Origin: DATJPR01 sp963752915
GTDB lineage: Bacteria; Bacteroidota; Ignavibacteria; UBA10030; UBA6906
Length of the DNA: 64,000 bases
NCBI GenBank assembly: GCA_963752915.1
Contig: CAVVZZ010000011.1
Coordinates: forward strand, 310,001-374,000
Direction of reading: 5' to 3'
Below the pieces are notes generated by a model. That model was not told where the DNA came from. It searched no databases and worked only from the letters and a program-made list of their open reading frames with translations. Of this stretch, positions 32,997-41,766 are shown one piece after another. Position 1 is the first letter of the stretch. Every line of letters begins with the position of its first letter. Made by a program: the position numbers and the translations under genes.

Positions 32997-35900
32997 TCAG
33001 TGGGTCACTTTCAGTCGTTTCGTGCTTGTCCTGCTCTTGCTTGTTGAAGGCGTTGTAATGATTTTCGTCGCCGCGGATGACTTCATGCCGCCATTGAAGA
33101 TCGTTTGCATCGGGCTGGGTCCGTACCAGAACTCTTTCTTGATCCAGGGGTTGCCCGCCGACCAGGTGAACTTCGGCCCGAAGATGAAGTTGAGCATATA
33201 CCCTCCCTGGTACATCGGCGTTTCGCCCGAAGTAGAAGCCGAGAGATCGAGCCCGCTGAAGTAGTTGATCCAGCTGCTGTTCTGATCAATCCAATCTTGC
33301 TTGCCGTACAAATTTGATTCAGGGTCGTCGCAATCCCCGCGCGCATATCCCAGCGTGATCAGATGGGATTTGAACCAGAGGGAGAAATAGTCCCCGGGGA
33401 TTTGCTCACCGTGCATGTACTTCACCTGGATATCTCCCGGCCCGGAACCGCCCACATACGTTGATGTGCCGCCGCCGTGGAGGAATCCTAAGCCGGAAAA
33501 TGAAAAGACTCTCAGTTTTCCGCCGGAGGCGTTCTGGAACACGGCTGTCACATCGAAATTCACCATCCCGAGGAGGAGGAAGAATTGGTCTTCCAGTTGT
33601 TCGGGCCAGAGCCCGGCGAACTTCATGGCCTGCACGTGGCTATACACTTTCGGCCATGCGTACTGCGTAAACCAGCGTTCAGACGGCACGTGAGCAGTAA
33701 CCGTGACGAGCGGTCGCTGAACCTGTGGAATCCCGGTGATGCCCCGCGTCGTATAGTTATACATTTCATAGTCGTCCAGATCCTCGCCCGTCGAGAAGTG
33801 CGGCACGAGTCGTTCACGCGTCTCCCAGTACTTGATGTAGTCGGTCTTTGTAAAGGACATTTGTTGCACCTTTTGCGAAAGCGTATTGAACTGGGAGGTC
33901 CTGAAGTAGTATACGTAAAGGAGCTTCTCGTTCGACTTGATCTCTGTCCCGGGGAGTTTTCGCGTAAATATGGAGAGTGCGGAACCTCCGGGGTTCAGGA
34001 ATGCCGGCGAATCGCCCGCGTGCACGGTGCCGATTGCGGTTGGCTGCTGCGCCAGTCCGATCGTTCCCGAGACCATTCGTTTGAGATTGCCACCTCCAAG
34101 CGGCGCGGTAAGGAGACCGCCTTCCGTCCTGCGGATGACCTGGAATGCGTATCTGGACGCATTTGCGAGCGTCGGAAGCGGAATCACGATGCCCCCTCGT
34201 CCGGCGTCATACGAACAGGGAATCTCGATCGACGAGCCGCCATCGATCGGTATCAATCGCACGAAATATGTGCCAGGCACTGTGAACAGATATCCAAAGA
34301 TCCCCTGGAACCGTCCCGTCCGGATTTCGTCCTGCAGATAGTTCTTCTGGGCGTCAAGCGGCCAGGAATCATACACCATTTGTTTCAGAATCGAATCCGG
34401 ACGAGGACCGGTAGTGAAGACGACAGATTTGGACTGCTCAATCGGCGTTCCGTCCATCTTCAGCGCGGGCTTCCACTGACCGTTGATCCATTCATCGGCA
34501 TAGACTGTCAGCGTGGCTTTCACCGACGCCTTGCCCGGTAGAGGGTCCGTTTTCAGGCCGAACTTGACATTGAAATTGTCATCAGAAAGGGACCAACTGC
34601 CGTCGACCGGAGCACCGGTGTTTGCATTGACCACCGTGAAGTCTTTGACATGGATCGAAAACGTTCTTGTCCCGACTGACCCATCCTGGTTGATGATCTC
34701 GAAATCTTGCGGTTCATCGACGGCAAAGATCAGCGCGGCGGTCGGAACGGCAAGGACGGAGACACCCTTGTCTCCATCTTCCGGCTGCATATCGGTAATA
34801 AGATCGATCTTTGCCAGAGGTGATTCGCTCCGCACCACACATTGCTTGCCGAAAGTAAACGTGAATGCAATGTCACCCTGGACCAGACCGCCCAGCGCCT
34901 TGACGTGAGCACCGAAGGTCCCCTCTGCATAGATGGGGTTGGGCGCCATCACGACACAGCGCAAGCCGGCACCAACGTCGACCAGATCGACCTTGCCAAA
35001 CGGATCGATGTCGATGCCACCTCTTGCGAGGGCATACCCGTACAGTTGTCCCATCGCATACCAGCCGTTGACGCCCGGCGGACTCCCGGTATTGTCACAG
35101 ACGCGAGTCAGGTCATGCGTCAGCGCAACATCGAAGCCGAACCCGACTCCCACTCTCCCATAGAAGAACGCGAATTGTTGATCTCCAGTGTCGTAACTCG
35201 ATGTCAGCCCGAAGGCAAGACCTTCCGTGGGGCCGCCGGGGATCGGCATATGCACATCGGGCAAGGGGCTGCCGATTGCCGCTTCGATGTCCTTCTTCAT
35301 CGGGAAATTGTTGAAATCCGGCGCGGGGATATCTGTGCCTGCCATGAAGTAGCAGGTCGACGTCATGAGACTATAGAAGGTCGCGGAGTTCGGGTTCTGC
35401 GGTGTTCCCACAAGGATATGCCAGTTGGATGGATCGAAGTGTAGATTGGCCCATCCGTTGACTTTGAGAATCGGGGCAAGCGTCGTGCTTGTCCAATACG
35501 AGAAGTTCGCATCGAAGACCTTATTCGGGAAATCGTAGGTGATGTTGGCATTGGCAAGAAAGAGCGCAGACGATCGATTGGTCACTCCCGGGCTGATCAT
35601 GTACGCGTTGCCGTCAAATGCGATCTTCCCGACGCCGCCGCTTGTCAGGATCTCCATGGAGAACGCGACGTCGGCGGAGAACGGTGCTGCGGAGGGATAC
35701 GTGCCGATCGTCACCCCGGCCTTGAAGCCCATGGCGGTGTTGACGTCCGGAACATAGACGACGCCGGAATTGCTTGGACGGCTCGGGTCAGGGCTGTCAT
35801 CCGCAGGCGCATTGGCGCCACCGCCCGAAAAACTCGGGGCTTTGCTGAGGTCAGGCTGGTTCGCGGAACGTGTCATGTGATAGTACGCACCGCCACCGAA

Positions 35901-38849
35901 GCCGAACAGTCCGAGTCCGGAGTTGCCGAAGGGGATCCCGAGGTCTGTGAGGAACATCCCATCCACATACCAATAGTTCGTCCCGTTAACGCAGCCGAAC
36001 TGCGCTGTTGCCTTGGCGGCAAACATTTCAGCAAACGTGGCGCTGATCGCACCCCGGAATCCATTGCCATAGGTCGGATTGGAATGAAAGAACGCGATAC
36101 TCCCGTCGATCGACACCGCCCCGAGATCGGACTTGATGTCGATCCGGTTCAATTCCACGTCGTCGAATTTGAATTTGTTGGGGAAGTCGTTGAAGGGCAT
36201 TTTTCCCCAGACAACAAAGGTGGTCTTTCCTGCCAGCCCGGGGTTACCGTCCATCAGGACAAACGTCACCGAGGCCTGAAGCCCGAGCCGGATGCCGCTG
36301 GCATCGCCTCCAACTGCGGGTCCGATGTCATCAAGCTGAATCGGGAATCCCGAAATGGAATGCTGTGGAGAGCTCAGGGACCAGTTGCCCATCGAAACGT
36401 ATGGTGCCTGGGAAAGGAGGCCGAAGTTCTGGAAGCGGATCCCTTCGAGCTTGACAATCGGAACCGCGCGCATCGCCGATCCGACATCGCCTGAAATCAA
36501 GAGGCTTCCATTGAGCAGGGCTGCAGCAGAAAACGATCCCGAACTTTCCGTGAGCGTGATGTGGGATGTTTTGTCGAGGGTGAACGTCGCCGCCCAGAGA
36601 TCCGACTTCAGATCGTTCGTCGGATTGATGGAGAAATCGAATGCCAGGGGACCCTTCGGGTCTTTGGGATGGGACAGCAGAGCCGTGTAAACGAGAGGAC
36701 TGGACTCGGTGCAAATCGGCAGCATGAGACGTCCTCCCATGGAGCCTCGTGTCAGGCTGCTGCTCAGAAGGTGGATCTCGATTGCGTCGATACTGGCACC
36801 CCAGCCGGCGAAATCTCCCTGCGGGAATTGGAGTATGTTCGTCGCAAGAAAGTCAGCCGTCAGGCCCGTCCCGTCGATCAGGAAGTTGTCCGCTTCGACC
36901 GTGGGTGGCCCGCCGTTGTGTGTCTTCAACGAAGGCGGAAGGGTGATGGACGCCTTCTTGATGAAGAAGCCGTGCCAGTCTGTTCCTTTGGTGCCAGTGT
37001 AGCTGGCTGGGAACACGATGCCGTCAGGGTTGCGGAGGTCGGAGTGATCATACGACATCTCCTGGACTTCGAGCGCGAATCCATTCGCCCCGGCAAGCAT
37101 GCATTTGTCCAGAGTGGCGGCGGCAATCCAGTCGCCTTTCTTCTGAATGACCGCCTTCAGATGGGCTTTCACTTGGTCGACACCGTTGTCCGGATTCGGT
37201 ACAAGCCAATCCCTCGGCATGGTGACGTCGGCTGCAAGCCTGAATTCCTGAAAGCCGTTGCAGTCCCATGCCATGAAGGTTCCGGAATCCGCCGGCGGGC
37301 TCGGGGCCTTGAAGCGGAATCCAAACGAGCCGGGATTATCAATCCCGATATCGGCGGCAAGATAGAGGACGCCCTGGCTGCTGGAAATGCCCGCTGGCGA
37401 GAAACACATGTTGCGCGCACCAAGACCCAGGGCGATGTTCGGGCCCATATCGGGAAGATCATAAATGGTCACCGCATTGAGTTTCGCGCTAGTCGGTTGA
37501 AACTCCATTCCGATGACGGCAAGGACGAAATGTTCGCCGGCGATTGTCTGGTCAAGGCCGATCGGCAACCCCGTCGGGGTCGACGCCACGAACGCACTGA
37601 CGAGGCGGGAAGCCTGTGACGCGTAACCGTAATAGGTGGCGATGTCGTTGTTCGTGAGACCGAGGGCTTGTCCAAAATCATTTGCAACATTCTCCGGGAT
37701 AGGGGAGCCCTGCATTTGCAGGGCGTCGACGTTTCCGTTGAAGACCTCCTTCTTTGCGTTGACCTGGATGTTCTTGAATGCAACAAGGACCGGCGCCTTC
37801 AGAAATGGGACGGCAATCGTGCCGTCCCCTGTCAATGACGATCCGGATCCGGAGGCATGCACCAGAGTCATGCTGAACAAACCGATCTTGAGAACATCAC
37901 CCGGACCGAAGGATCCGCCGGGAGACTGGTCCGATGGCATCGATGTCGTGCAAGGGTCGTTGCAGTTCCCGGAAGGTTGATTCTGGGCCGAAGGCGGAGG
38001 AGTCGATGATGTATCGAGCGTGAATGATGCGACCTGGCTCTTGCCCTCGTTCTTTGCCGCCGGACGACCGATCTGATCGACAGCTTGCACCTGCCACGCG
38101 AATCCGATGGCGGAAGGAGAAAGGGAAAACGGAGGGTTCGCGGGTGCATAAAAATAGTTCGGCGCGACTGCGGTAACGGTCGTAAGCGGTTGGTTCTGAT
38201 CGATCGCATTCTTCGGGGTCTGTCCCTGGAACATCGGAGCAATAACAAGTTTGTAGGAGATGACCGATCCTCCGGGAACGGTGACGGGTGTCCACATGAA
38301 AGTCGGGGGAACGATGGAAGATACCGTCCCGCCGTCCGCGGGGGCCGTCAACACCGGCGGGTCTGGAACGAGCACAGTGAAATTCCGGCACTTCGCTCCG
38401 ATCGTGGCGATTTCCTGGCCCTGCAATCCCACCAGCTTCACACAGAACTCGTAGTCGCCCTCCGGGATGCTGTTCGTGGTCGACGCGACGTCCTTGTATT
38501 TTGGATCAATCGTCACCGCCGAGGCGACGACAATGTCTCTTCCAAACTTTGTAAGCGTGCTGCTGGGATTCGCCGAGAATGTGGGGATTGCCGGATCGTT
38601 CGGGCGGGACGACGCGACGAGTGCATTCGACGCAAGATCGGTGATCGTAAATTCGACATGCGCGGACTGGAAAAAACCGTTCGGACCCGCCTGAATGATG
38701 AGTTGGATCGTGCTGGGATCCTGTTCCCAGACATCAAGACTGGACGGCATTGGGTTCCGAAGCACAAGGGTCATTGTCACCTGTCCCAGTGCCGCGGGTA
38801 CCCCGATGAGGCAAGCGAGAGCGAGAATCCCGAATCGCTTCATTTCCAT
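32997..38849 (-). CDS. Giant secreted surface protein (1950 residues)
   Basis: Signal peptide 'FGILALACLIGVPAALGQ' (about 5-22). Residues 23-160 resemble the N-terminal region of large Bacteroidota surface proteins of the TANFOR type, ending 'IPEGDYEFCVKLV...CRNFTV'. Residues about 165-290 form an fn3-like domain ('PPVLTAPADGGTV..PTFMWTPV', 'FAWQVQAVD'). About 310-1450 is long beta-rich sequence with repeated 'F..I.+..+..S' strands and Gly-rich turns. The C-terminal 30 residues are Ser/Thr/Lys-rich and basic. No enzyme motif was recognised. Middle gene of a three-gene operon; probably exported and surface-exposed, function unknown. Confidence 0.8.
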   Translation of the reverse strand: MEMKRFGILALACLIGVPAALGQVTMTLVLRNPMPSSLDVWEQDPSTIQLIIQAGPNGFFQSAHVEFTITDLASNALVASSRPNDPAIPTFSANPSSTLTKFGRDIVVASAVTIDPKYKDVASTTNSIPEGDYEFCVKLVGLQGQEIATIGAKCRNFTVLVPDPPVLTAPADGGTVSSIVPPTFMWTPVTVPGGSVISYKLVIAPMFQGQTPKNAIDQNQPLTTVTAVAPNYFYAPANPPFSLSPSAIGFAWQVQAVDQIGRPAAKNEGKSQVASFTLDTSSTPPPSAQNQPSGNCNDPCTTSMPSDQSPGGSFGPGDVLKIGLFSMTLVHASGSGSSLTGDGTIAVPFLKAPVLVAFKNIQVNAKKEVFNGNVDALQMQGSPIPENVANDFGQALGLTNNDIATYYGYASQASRLVSAFVASTPTGLPIGLDQTIAGEHFVLAVIGMEFQPTSAKLNAVTIYDLPDMGPNIALGLGARNMCFSPAGISSSQGVLYLAADIGIDNPGSFGFRFKAPSPPADSGTFMAWDCNGFQEFRLAADVTMPRDWLVPNPDNGVDQVKAHLKAVIQKKGDWIAAATLDKCMLAGANGFALEVQEMSYDHSDLRNPDGIVFPASYTGTKGTDWHGFFIKKASITLPPSLKTHNGGPPTVEADNFLIDGTGLTADFLATNILQFPQGDFAGWGASIDAIEIHLLSSSLTRGSMGGRLMLPICTESSPLVYTALLSHPKDPKGPLAFDFSINPTNDLKSDLWAATFTLDKTSHITLTESSGSFSAAALLNGSLLISGDVGSAMRAVPIVKLEGIRFQNFGLLSQAPYVSMGNWSLSSPQHSISGFPIQLDDIGPAVGGDASGIRLGLQASVTFVLMDGNPGLAGKTTFVVWGKMPFNDFPNKFKFDDVELNRIDIKSDLGAVSIDGSIAFFHSNPTYGNGFRGAISATFAEMFAAKATAQFGCVNGTNYWYVDGMFLTDLGIPFGNSGLGLFGFGGGAYYHMTRSANQPDLSKAPSFSGGGANAPADDSPDPSRPSNSGVVYVPDVNTAMGFKAGVTIGTYPSAAPFSADVAFSMEILTSGGVGKIAFDGNAYMISPGVTNRSSALFLANANITYDFPNKVFDANFSYWTSTTLAPILKVNGWANLHFDPSNWHILVGTPQNPNSATFYSLMTSTCYFMAGTDIPAPDFNNFPMKKDIEAAIGSPLPDVHMPIPGGPTEGLAFGLTSSYDTGDQQFAFFYGRVGVGFGFDVALTHDLTRVCDNTGSPPGVNGWYAMGQLYGYALARGGIDIDPFGKVDLVDVGAGLRCVVMAPNPIYAEGTFGAHVKALGGLVQGDIAFTFTFGKQCVVRSESPLAKIDLITDMQPEDGDKGVSVLAVPTAALIFAVDEPQDFEIINQDGSVGTRTFSIHVKDFTVVNANTGAPVDGSWSLSDDNFNVKFGLKTDPLPGKASVKATLTVYADEWINGQWKPALKMDGTPIEQSKSVVFTTGPRPDSILKQMVYDSWPLDAQKNYLQDEIRTGRFQGIFGYLFTVPGTYFVRLIPIDGGSSIEIPCSYDAGRGGIVIPLPTLANASRYAFQVIRRTEGGLLTAPLGGGNLKRMVSGTIGLAQQPTAIGTVHAGDSPAFLNPGGSALSIFTRKLPGTEIKSNEKLLYVYYFRTSQFNTLSQKVQQMSFTKTDYIKYWETRERLVPHFSTGEDLDDYEMYNYTTRGITGIPQVQRPLVTVTAHVPSERWFTQYAWPKVYSHVQAMKFAGLWPEQLEDQFFLLLGMVNFDVTAVFQNASGGKLRVFSFSGLGFLHGGGTSTYVGGSGPGDIQVKYMHGEQIPGDYFSLWFKSHLITLGYARGDCDDPESNLYGKQDWIDQNSSWINYFSGLDLSASTSGETPMYQGGYMLNFIFGPKFTWSAGNPWIKKEFWYGPSPMQTIFNGGMKSSAATKIITTPSTSKSRTSTKRLKVTH

Positions 38850-38854
38850 TCCCT

Positions 38855-40510
38855 TTAAAAGGTGTAGCTGTATTGGAGGTTGCCTGTATGTTCTCTGTAC
38901 GAGGTCGACGCCGAGCTCGGATCAAAGACGTACTGACTGGTGGAAAGACTCAGCGTGAATGTGCCCCACCTTCCGGGGGTATAGCCGAAGGAGATGCGCG
39001 CATTGAATTGCCCATCGGTGCCGGTCGTCTCGACGATCGTATATCCCCCCGTCACATTTGTCGTCAGAGTATTATTGAAGAACGAATACCCGACGGTTTC
39101 ACTTCCCGTCTTGACGATTGTTTGAATGAGAGCGGTCGAGCAGATGGTATACATCAGGCTCGTCGAAAGACGCAGTGACGATTGCCACGCAATGATCCAT
39201 GATCCAACTCCGGAGTTCGTCCGGTTGTTGCTGAGCGTCCCCGTTACCGTATTGAAATCAGTGAAGGTCTGAAGGGAATAGTTGAGAACGGCCGTCGACG
39301 AACCCCCGAATGCCGGGAAGGAATACCGCGGAGAAATTGAGATCGACTGGGAGATATTGTCGATGCGCAGAGTGTCGTTCCGCGGATTCGATTGCATCCC
39401 GTAGTTCGAGTATTGCAGATCGAGCCCCCATTCCGGTGCAGGTTGAAGGCTCACGCTCGCGCTCCCGATGGTCCGGCGGGTCGTCGCAAGGCGAGTGCTC
39501 CGAAGATTGTTCATCTGAACGCCAATGGATCCTCTCACCATCAGTGCGCTGCCGAAAAGGCGAACGCTCGGTGTCACGGTTCCTTCGAGCACGTCATTGG
39601 GAAGTTGAGCGTAACCGAGTGTGACGTAGCCCGGACCAATCCATCGTCCAGAAAACATCAGGGACCATGTCGATGCGGGCGTGATCGTCAGGGAAGCCGT
39701 GGCTGCGCCATCCACCTGGCTCGATTGACGGGGGGTAAAAATGTTGAGCAGGGCAGACGGGGTGCCATCAAGAACAGGGCTTCGGGTATCGTTGGAAAGC
39801 GCGGCGGCGGCAACCTCACCAGAAAGGAAGAGGAATCTGCCTACGATCGGCAGTCCGAATTGCACGGAAGCAACGAGGTTTTCCATCGGGGTCACATCAG
39901 GAAGCGGGCTTTTCAGGGACGATGAGTCATCCCATGCGCGCATGAGATTCAAATGAACGTGAAATGAAGATTCTGCGCCGTACCCGATCTTGGCTGCCCA
40001 GGCCCAACGGTCGAATGCACCTCGAAATCCGCTGGTGGTATCGGCAGCCGCCGATTGTTGAATCCGTCCATAGAGAAATGAGAATTTGAAATCTCCCGGT
40101 GTGAGTTCAACCCCGCCGCCGAGTATCCGGGAATCACCGATGGTGAGGTCGGAAATGCGGGCGGAGTAGTAGCCTGCATGCAGCGTTATCCACCCCCAGA
40201 ATTGCGGGTTGACGCCGAACTGATTGAACGGCTGGACCACTCCCCGGTCATTGCTCGTTGCATAGATCTGAAACGGGAGGCGGATTTGGTCGAAAAGTAC
40301 AAGAGTCGGGGCGAGGATCGCCCGATAGGTGCTGTGCGGCTGCCGTTCGTCTATGCCCTGTGAAGAATACCAATCAGAAGAGAGATTCAAAGACCCTTCA
40401 AGGCGGACCGGGGAAGAGGATCCCTGAGCGAGCGCCCGGTCGGGGAGAGAGACCAGGGCGATGAGGATGGCAATCGCGCATTGCACGGCTGGACGCATCG
40501 CAGTAGTCAT
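38855..40510 (-). CDS. Outer-membrane beta-barrel-like protein
   Basis: 551 residues from the ATG at 40510, which precedes a proper signal peptide (VQCAIAILIALVSLPDRALAQ). The whole mature part is alternating polar/hydrophobic strands with aromatic girdles (for example 'FKFSFLYGRIQQ', 'SFHVHLNLMRAWDD', 'SISISPRYSFPAF') and ends in 'YREHTGNLQYSYTF', a C-terminal Phe as expected for a BAM-inserted barrel. No family name recognised. First gene of the operon with the giant protein (5-nt gap); it could be its export or anchoring partner, which is inference. Confidence 0.7.
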   Translation of the reverse strand: MTTAMRPAVQCAIAILIALVSLPDRALAQGSSSPVRLEGSLNLSSDWYSSQGIDERQPHSTYRAILAPTLVLFDQIRLPFQIYATSNDRGVVQPFNQFGVNPQFWGWITLHAGYYSARISDLTIGDSRILGGGVELTPGDFKFSFLYGRIQQSAAADTTSGFRGAFDRWAWAAKIGYGAESSFHVHLNLMRAWDDSSSLKSPLPDVTPMENLVASVQFGLPIVGRFLFLSGEVAAAALSNDTRSPVLDGTPSALLNIFTPRQSSQVDGAATASLTITPASTWSLMFSGRWIGPGYVTLGYAQLPNDVLEGTVTPSVRLFGSALMVRGSIGVQMNNLRSTRLATTRRTIGSASVSLQPAPEWGLDLQYSNYGMQSNPRNDTLRIDNISQSISISPRYSFPAFGGSSTAVLNYSLQTFTDFNTVTGTLSNNRTNSGVGSWIIAWQSSLRLSTSLMYTICSTALIQTIVKTGSETVGYSFFNNTLTTNVTGGYTIVETTGTDGQFNARISFGYTPGRWGTFTLSLSTSQYVFDPSSASTSYREHTGNLQYSYTF

Positions 40511-40854
40511 CGTGCATCGGAGAATGGTGAGGGGGGAGAACGGGTGGATTGCCGGGTAAGAACGATGATTTCGCTTGGTCGTTGAAAGGGGGGACGTGGA
40601 ACCCCGGGAAGGAGGAAGCACGCGCGGCTGTGCGGCACAGTATAGGGATGCCGGGAGACAGCATAGGGGGATCCTGAAGACAAAGAGAAAGAACAGAAGG
40701 CAAACCTAGCAGGCAGGGAACTTAAGATCAATCGCCGCTATGGGTTTCCTTTTCTTGAGAACATGCCTAAAAGAACCAGATTTCCACAATGGTAGTGCAA
40801 CACCTCTTGACGCGGAAAGGTTCATGCTGGTGCTGTTGCCACGAATAAAAAGGA
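40511..40854. other. Intergenic region upstream of the surface-protein operon
   Basis: 344 nt. It should contain the leftward promoter of the three-gene operon, but no convincing -35/-10 pair was found. No gene seen. Confidence 0.4.
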
Positions 40855-40888
40855 AAAGCCCCACCCGATTGCAGTCGAGTGGGGCTTT
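40855..40888 (-). terminator. Terminator of the cold-shock gene
   Basis: 10-bp perfect stem AAAGCCCCAC/GTGGGGCTTT read leftward, followed on that strand by TCCTTTTTATT. Confidence 0.85.
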
Positions 40889-40912
40889 CCAATCTACAGT
40901 CCGTGCTGAAGA

Positions 40913-41113
40913 TTAGATCTTCGAGACACTCCTGGCCTGCAGTCCTTTTGGTCCGCTGACCACTTCAAATTCGACCTTGTCGGTCTCTTTGAGGGTCTTG
41001 AACCCGTTCCCCACGATCTCCTTGAAATGGACGAATACCTCTTCGCCCGTTTCACGCGTAATAAATCCGAAGCCTTTTGCTTCGTTGAACCATTTGACTG
41101 TTCCTTTTTCCAA
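40913..41113 (-). CDS. Cold-shock protein (CspA family) with TTG start
   Basis: 66 residues. The RNA-binding motifs are KGFGFI (RNP1) and VFVHF (RNP2), and the whole CspA fold is present (MEKGTVKWFNEAKGFGF to GLQARSVSKI). The only start giving the family N-terminus is TTG at 41113, preceded by AAGGAG at 7-nt spacing, so the non-ATG start is well supported. It acts as an RNA chaperone. A terminator follows 25 nt after the stop. Confidence 0.93.
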   Translation of the reverse strand: MEKGTVKWFNEAKGFGFITRETGEEVFVHFKEIVGNGFKTLKETDKVEFEVVSGPKGLQARSVSKI

Positions 41114-41403
41114 GGTTCAGCTCCTTACTATGACTTCATCTCCGCCACCGGCGGACGCGGTCATGTACAAACGTCTGATAAGAGTCTTGGAAGGGCCAAA
41201 AAAAAATGCAACCCCGTTCACTCAAAGCACCAGGGTTGCGATCTTTGCCGTTCAGCTACAAGTTCACGCAGGAATAACGAGTGGACCGAGCTCCGGGAAA
41301 CCGGGTTACCAAAAAACGTACCAAAGGTGTACACAATTGAACTACAATTCATGATACGGCTTTTCCTGGACAAATGCAACTGCTGGTCTCTCAAATCGCG
41401 TGT
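41114..41403. other. Leader/promoter region of the cold-shock gene
   Basis: 290 nt, more AT-rich than the coding sequence around it. Cold-shock messages often have long structured leaders, but no specific fold was identified. Confidence 0.3.
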
Positions 41404-41664
41404 TCAGCAACCCCGATTGTCCGAACGGGCTGAGGGGGGATGCGGCCTGGTGTGGACGCCTCCCGCCTCCTTTTTTCCATTCAAGACGCGGCGAACATTC
41501 GTGCGCCAGCGTGGAATATTGGTTCGGGAAAGGCTCGTATCAAGGTCTTCTGCGTCAAGAGCGATATGCTTCTCCACCGCCCTGTAGATCTCCGCAATAG
41601 GAATCCATGTCCGTAAAGGCAGATTTGTCCGGATGGTCTTCCAGAGAGTGCCGTTGTCCGTCAT
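41404..41664 (-). CDS. Small winged-helix-like protein
   Basis: 86 residues from the ATG at 41664 (an earlier ATG at 41697 is possible). Pattern: 'LWKTIRTNLPLRTWIPIAEIYRAVEKHIALDAEDLD' followed by 'IPRWRTNVRRVLNGKKEAG'. This arrangement (helix, 'W+....IY..VE', then 'P+W..NVR.VL' and a basic turn) looks like a winged-helix domain found at the ends of restriction-type proteins and in stand-alone form. The assignment is by eye. It lies about 100 nt after the radical SAM gene on the same strand. Confidence 0.45.
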   Translation of the reverse strand: MTDNGTLWKTIRTNLPLRTWIPIAEIYRAVEKHIALDAEDLDTSLSRTNIPRWRTNVRRVLNGKKEAGGVHTRPHPPSARSDNRGC

Positions 41665-41766
41665 TGCTACGCATCCCGTCATTAGGTACTCGCGCATCTG
41701 CGACCTGTTTGTCCGCGGTCCTCATTCGTGAGTACGTCCGCCGACCGGTGAAAGCAACCTGGAATA

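Noticed and set aside
33585..34541. 318-codon plus-strand open frame
   Set aside because: Antisense shadow of the same giant gene.
36561..37619. 352-codon plus-strand open frame
   Set aside because: Antisense to the 1950-residue protein gene, no motif or ribosome-binding site.
41027..41587. 186-codon plus-strand frame near the cold-shock gene
   Set aside because: Antisense to the cold-shock and winged-helix-like genes, with no conserved pattern.
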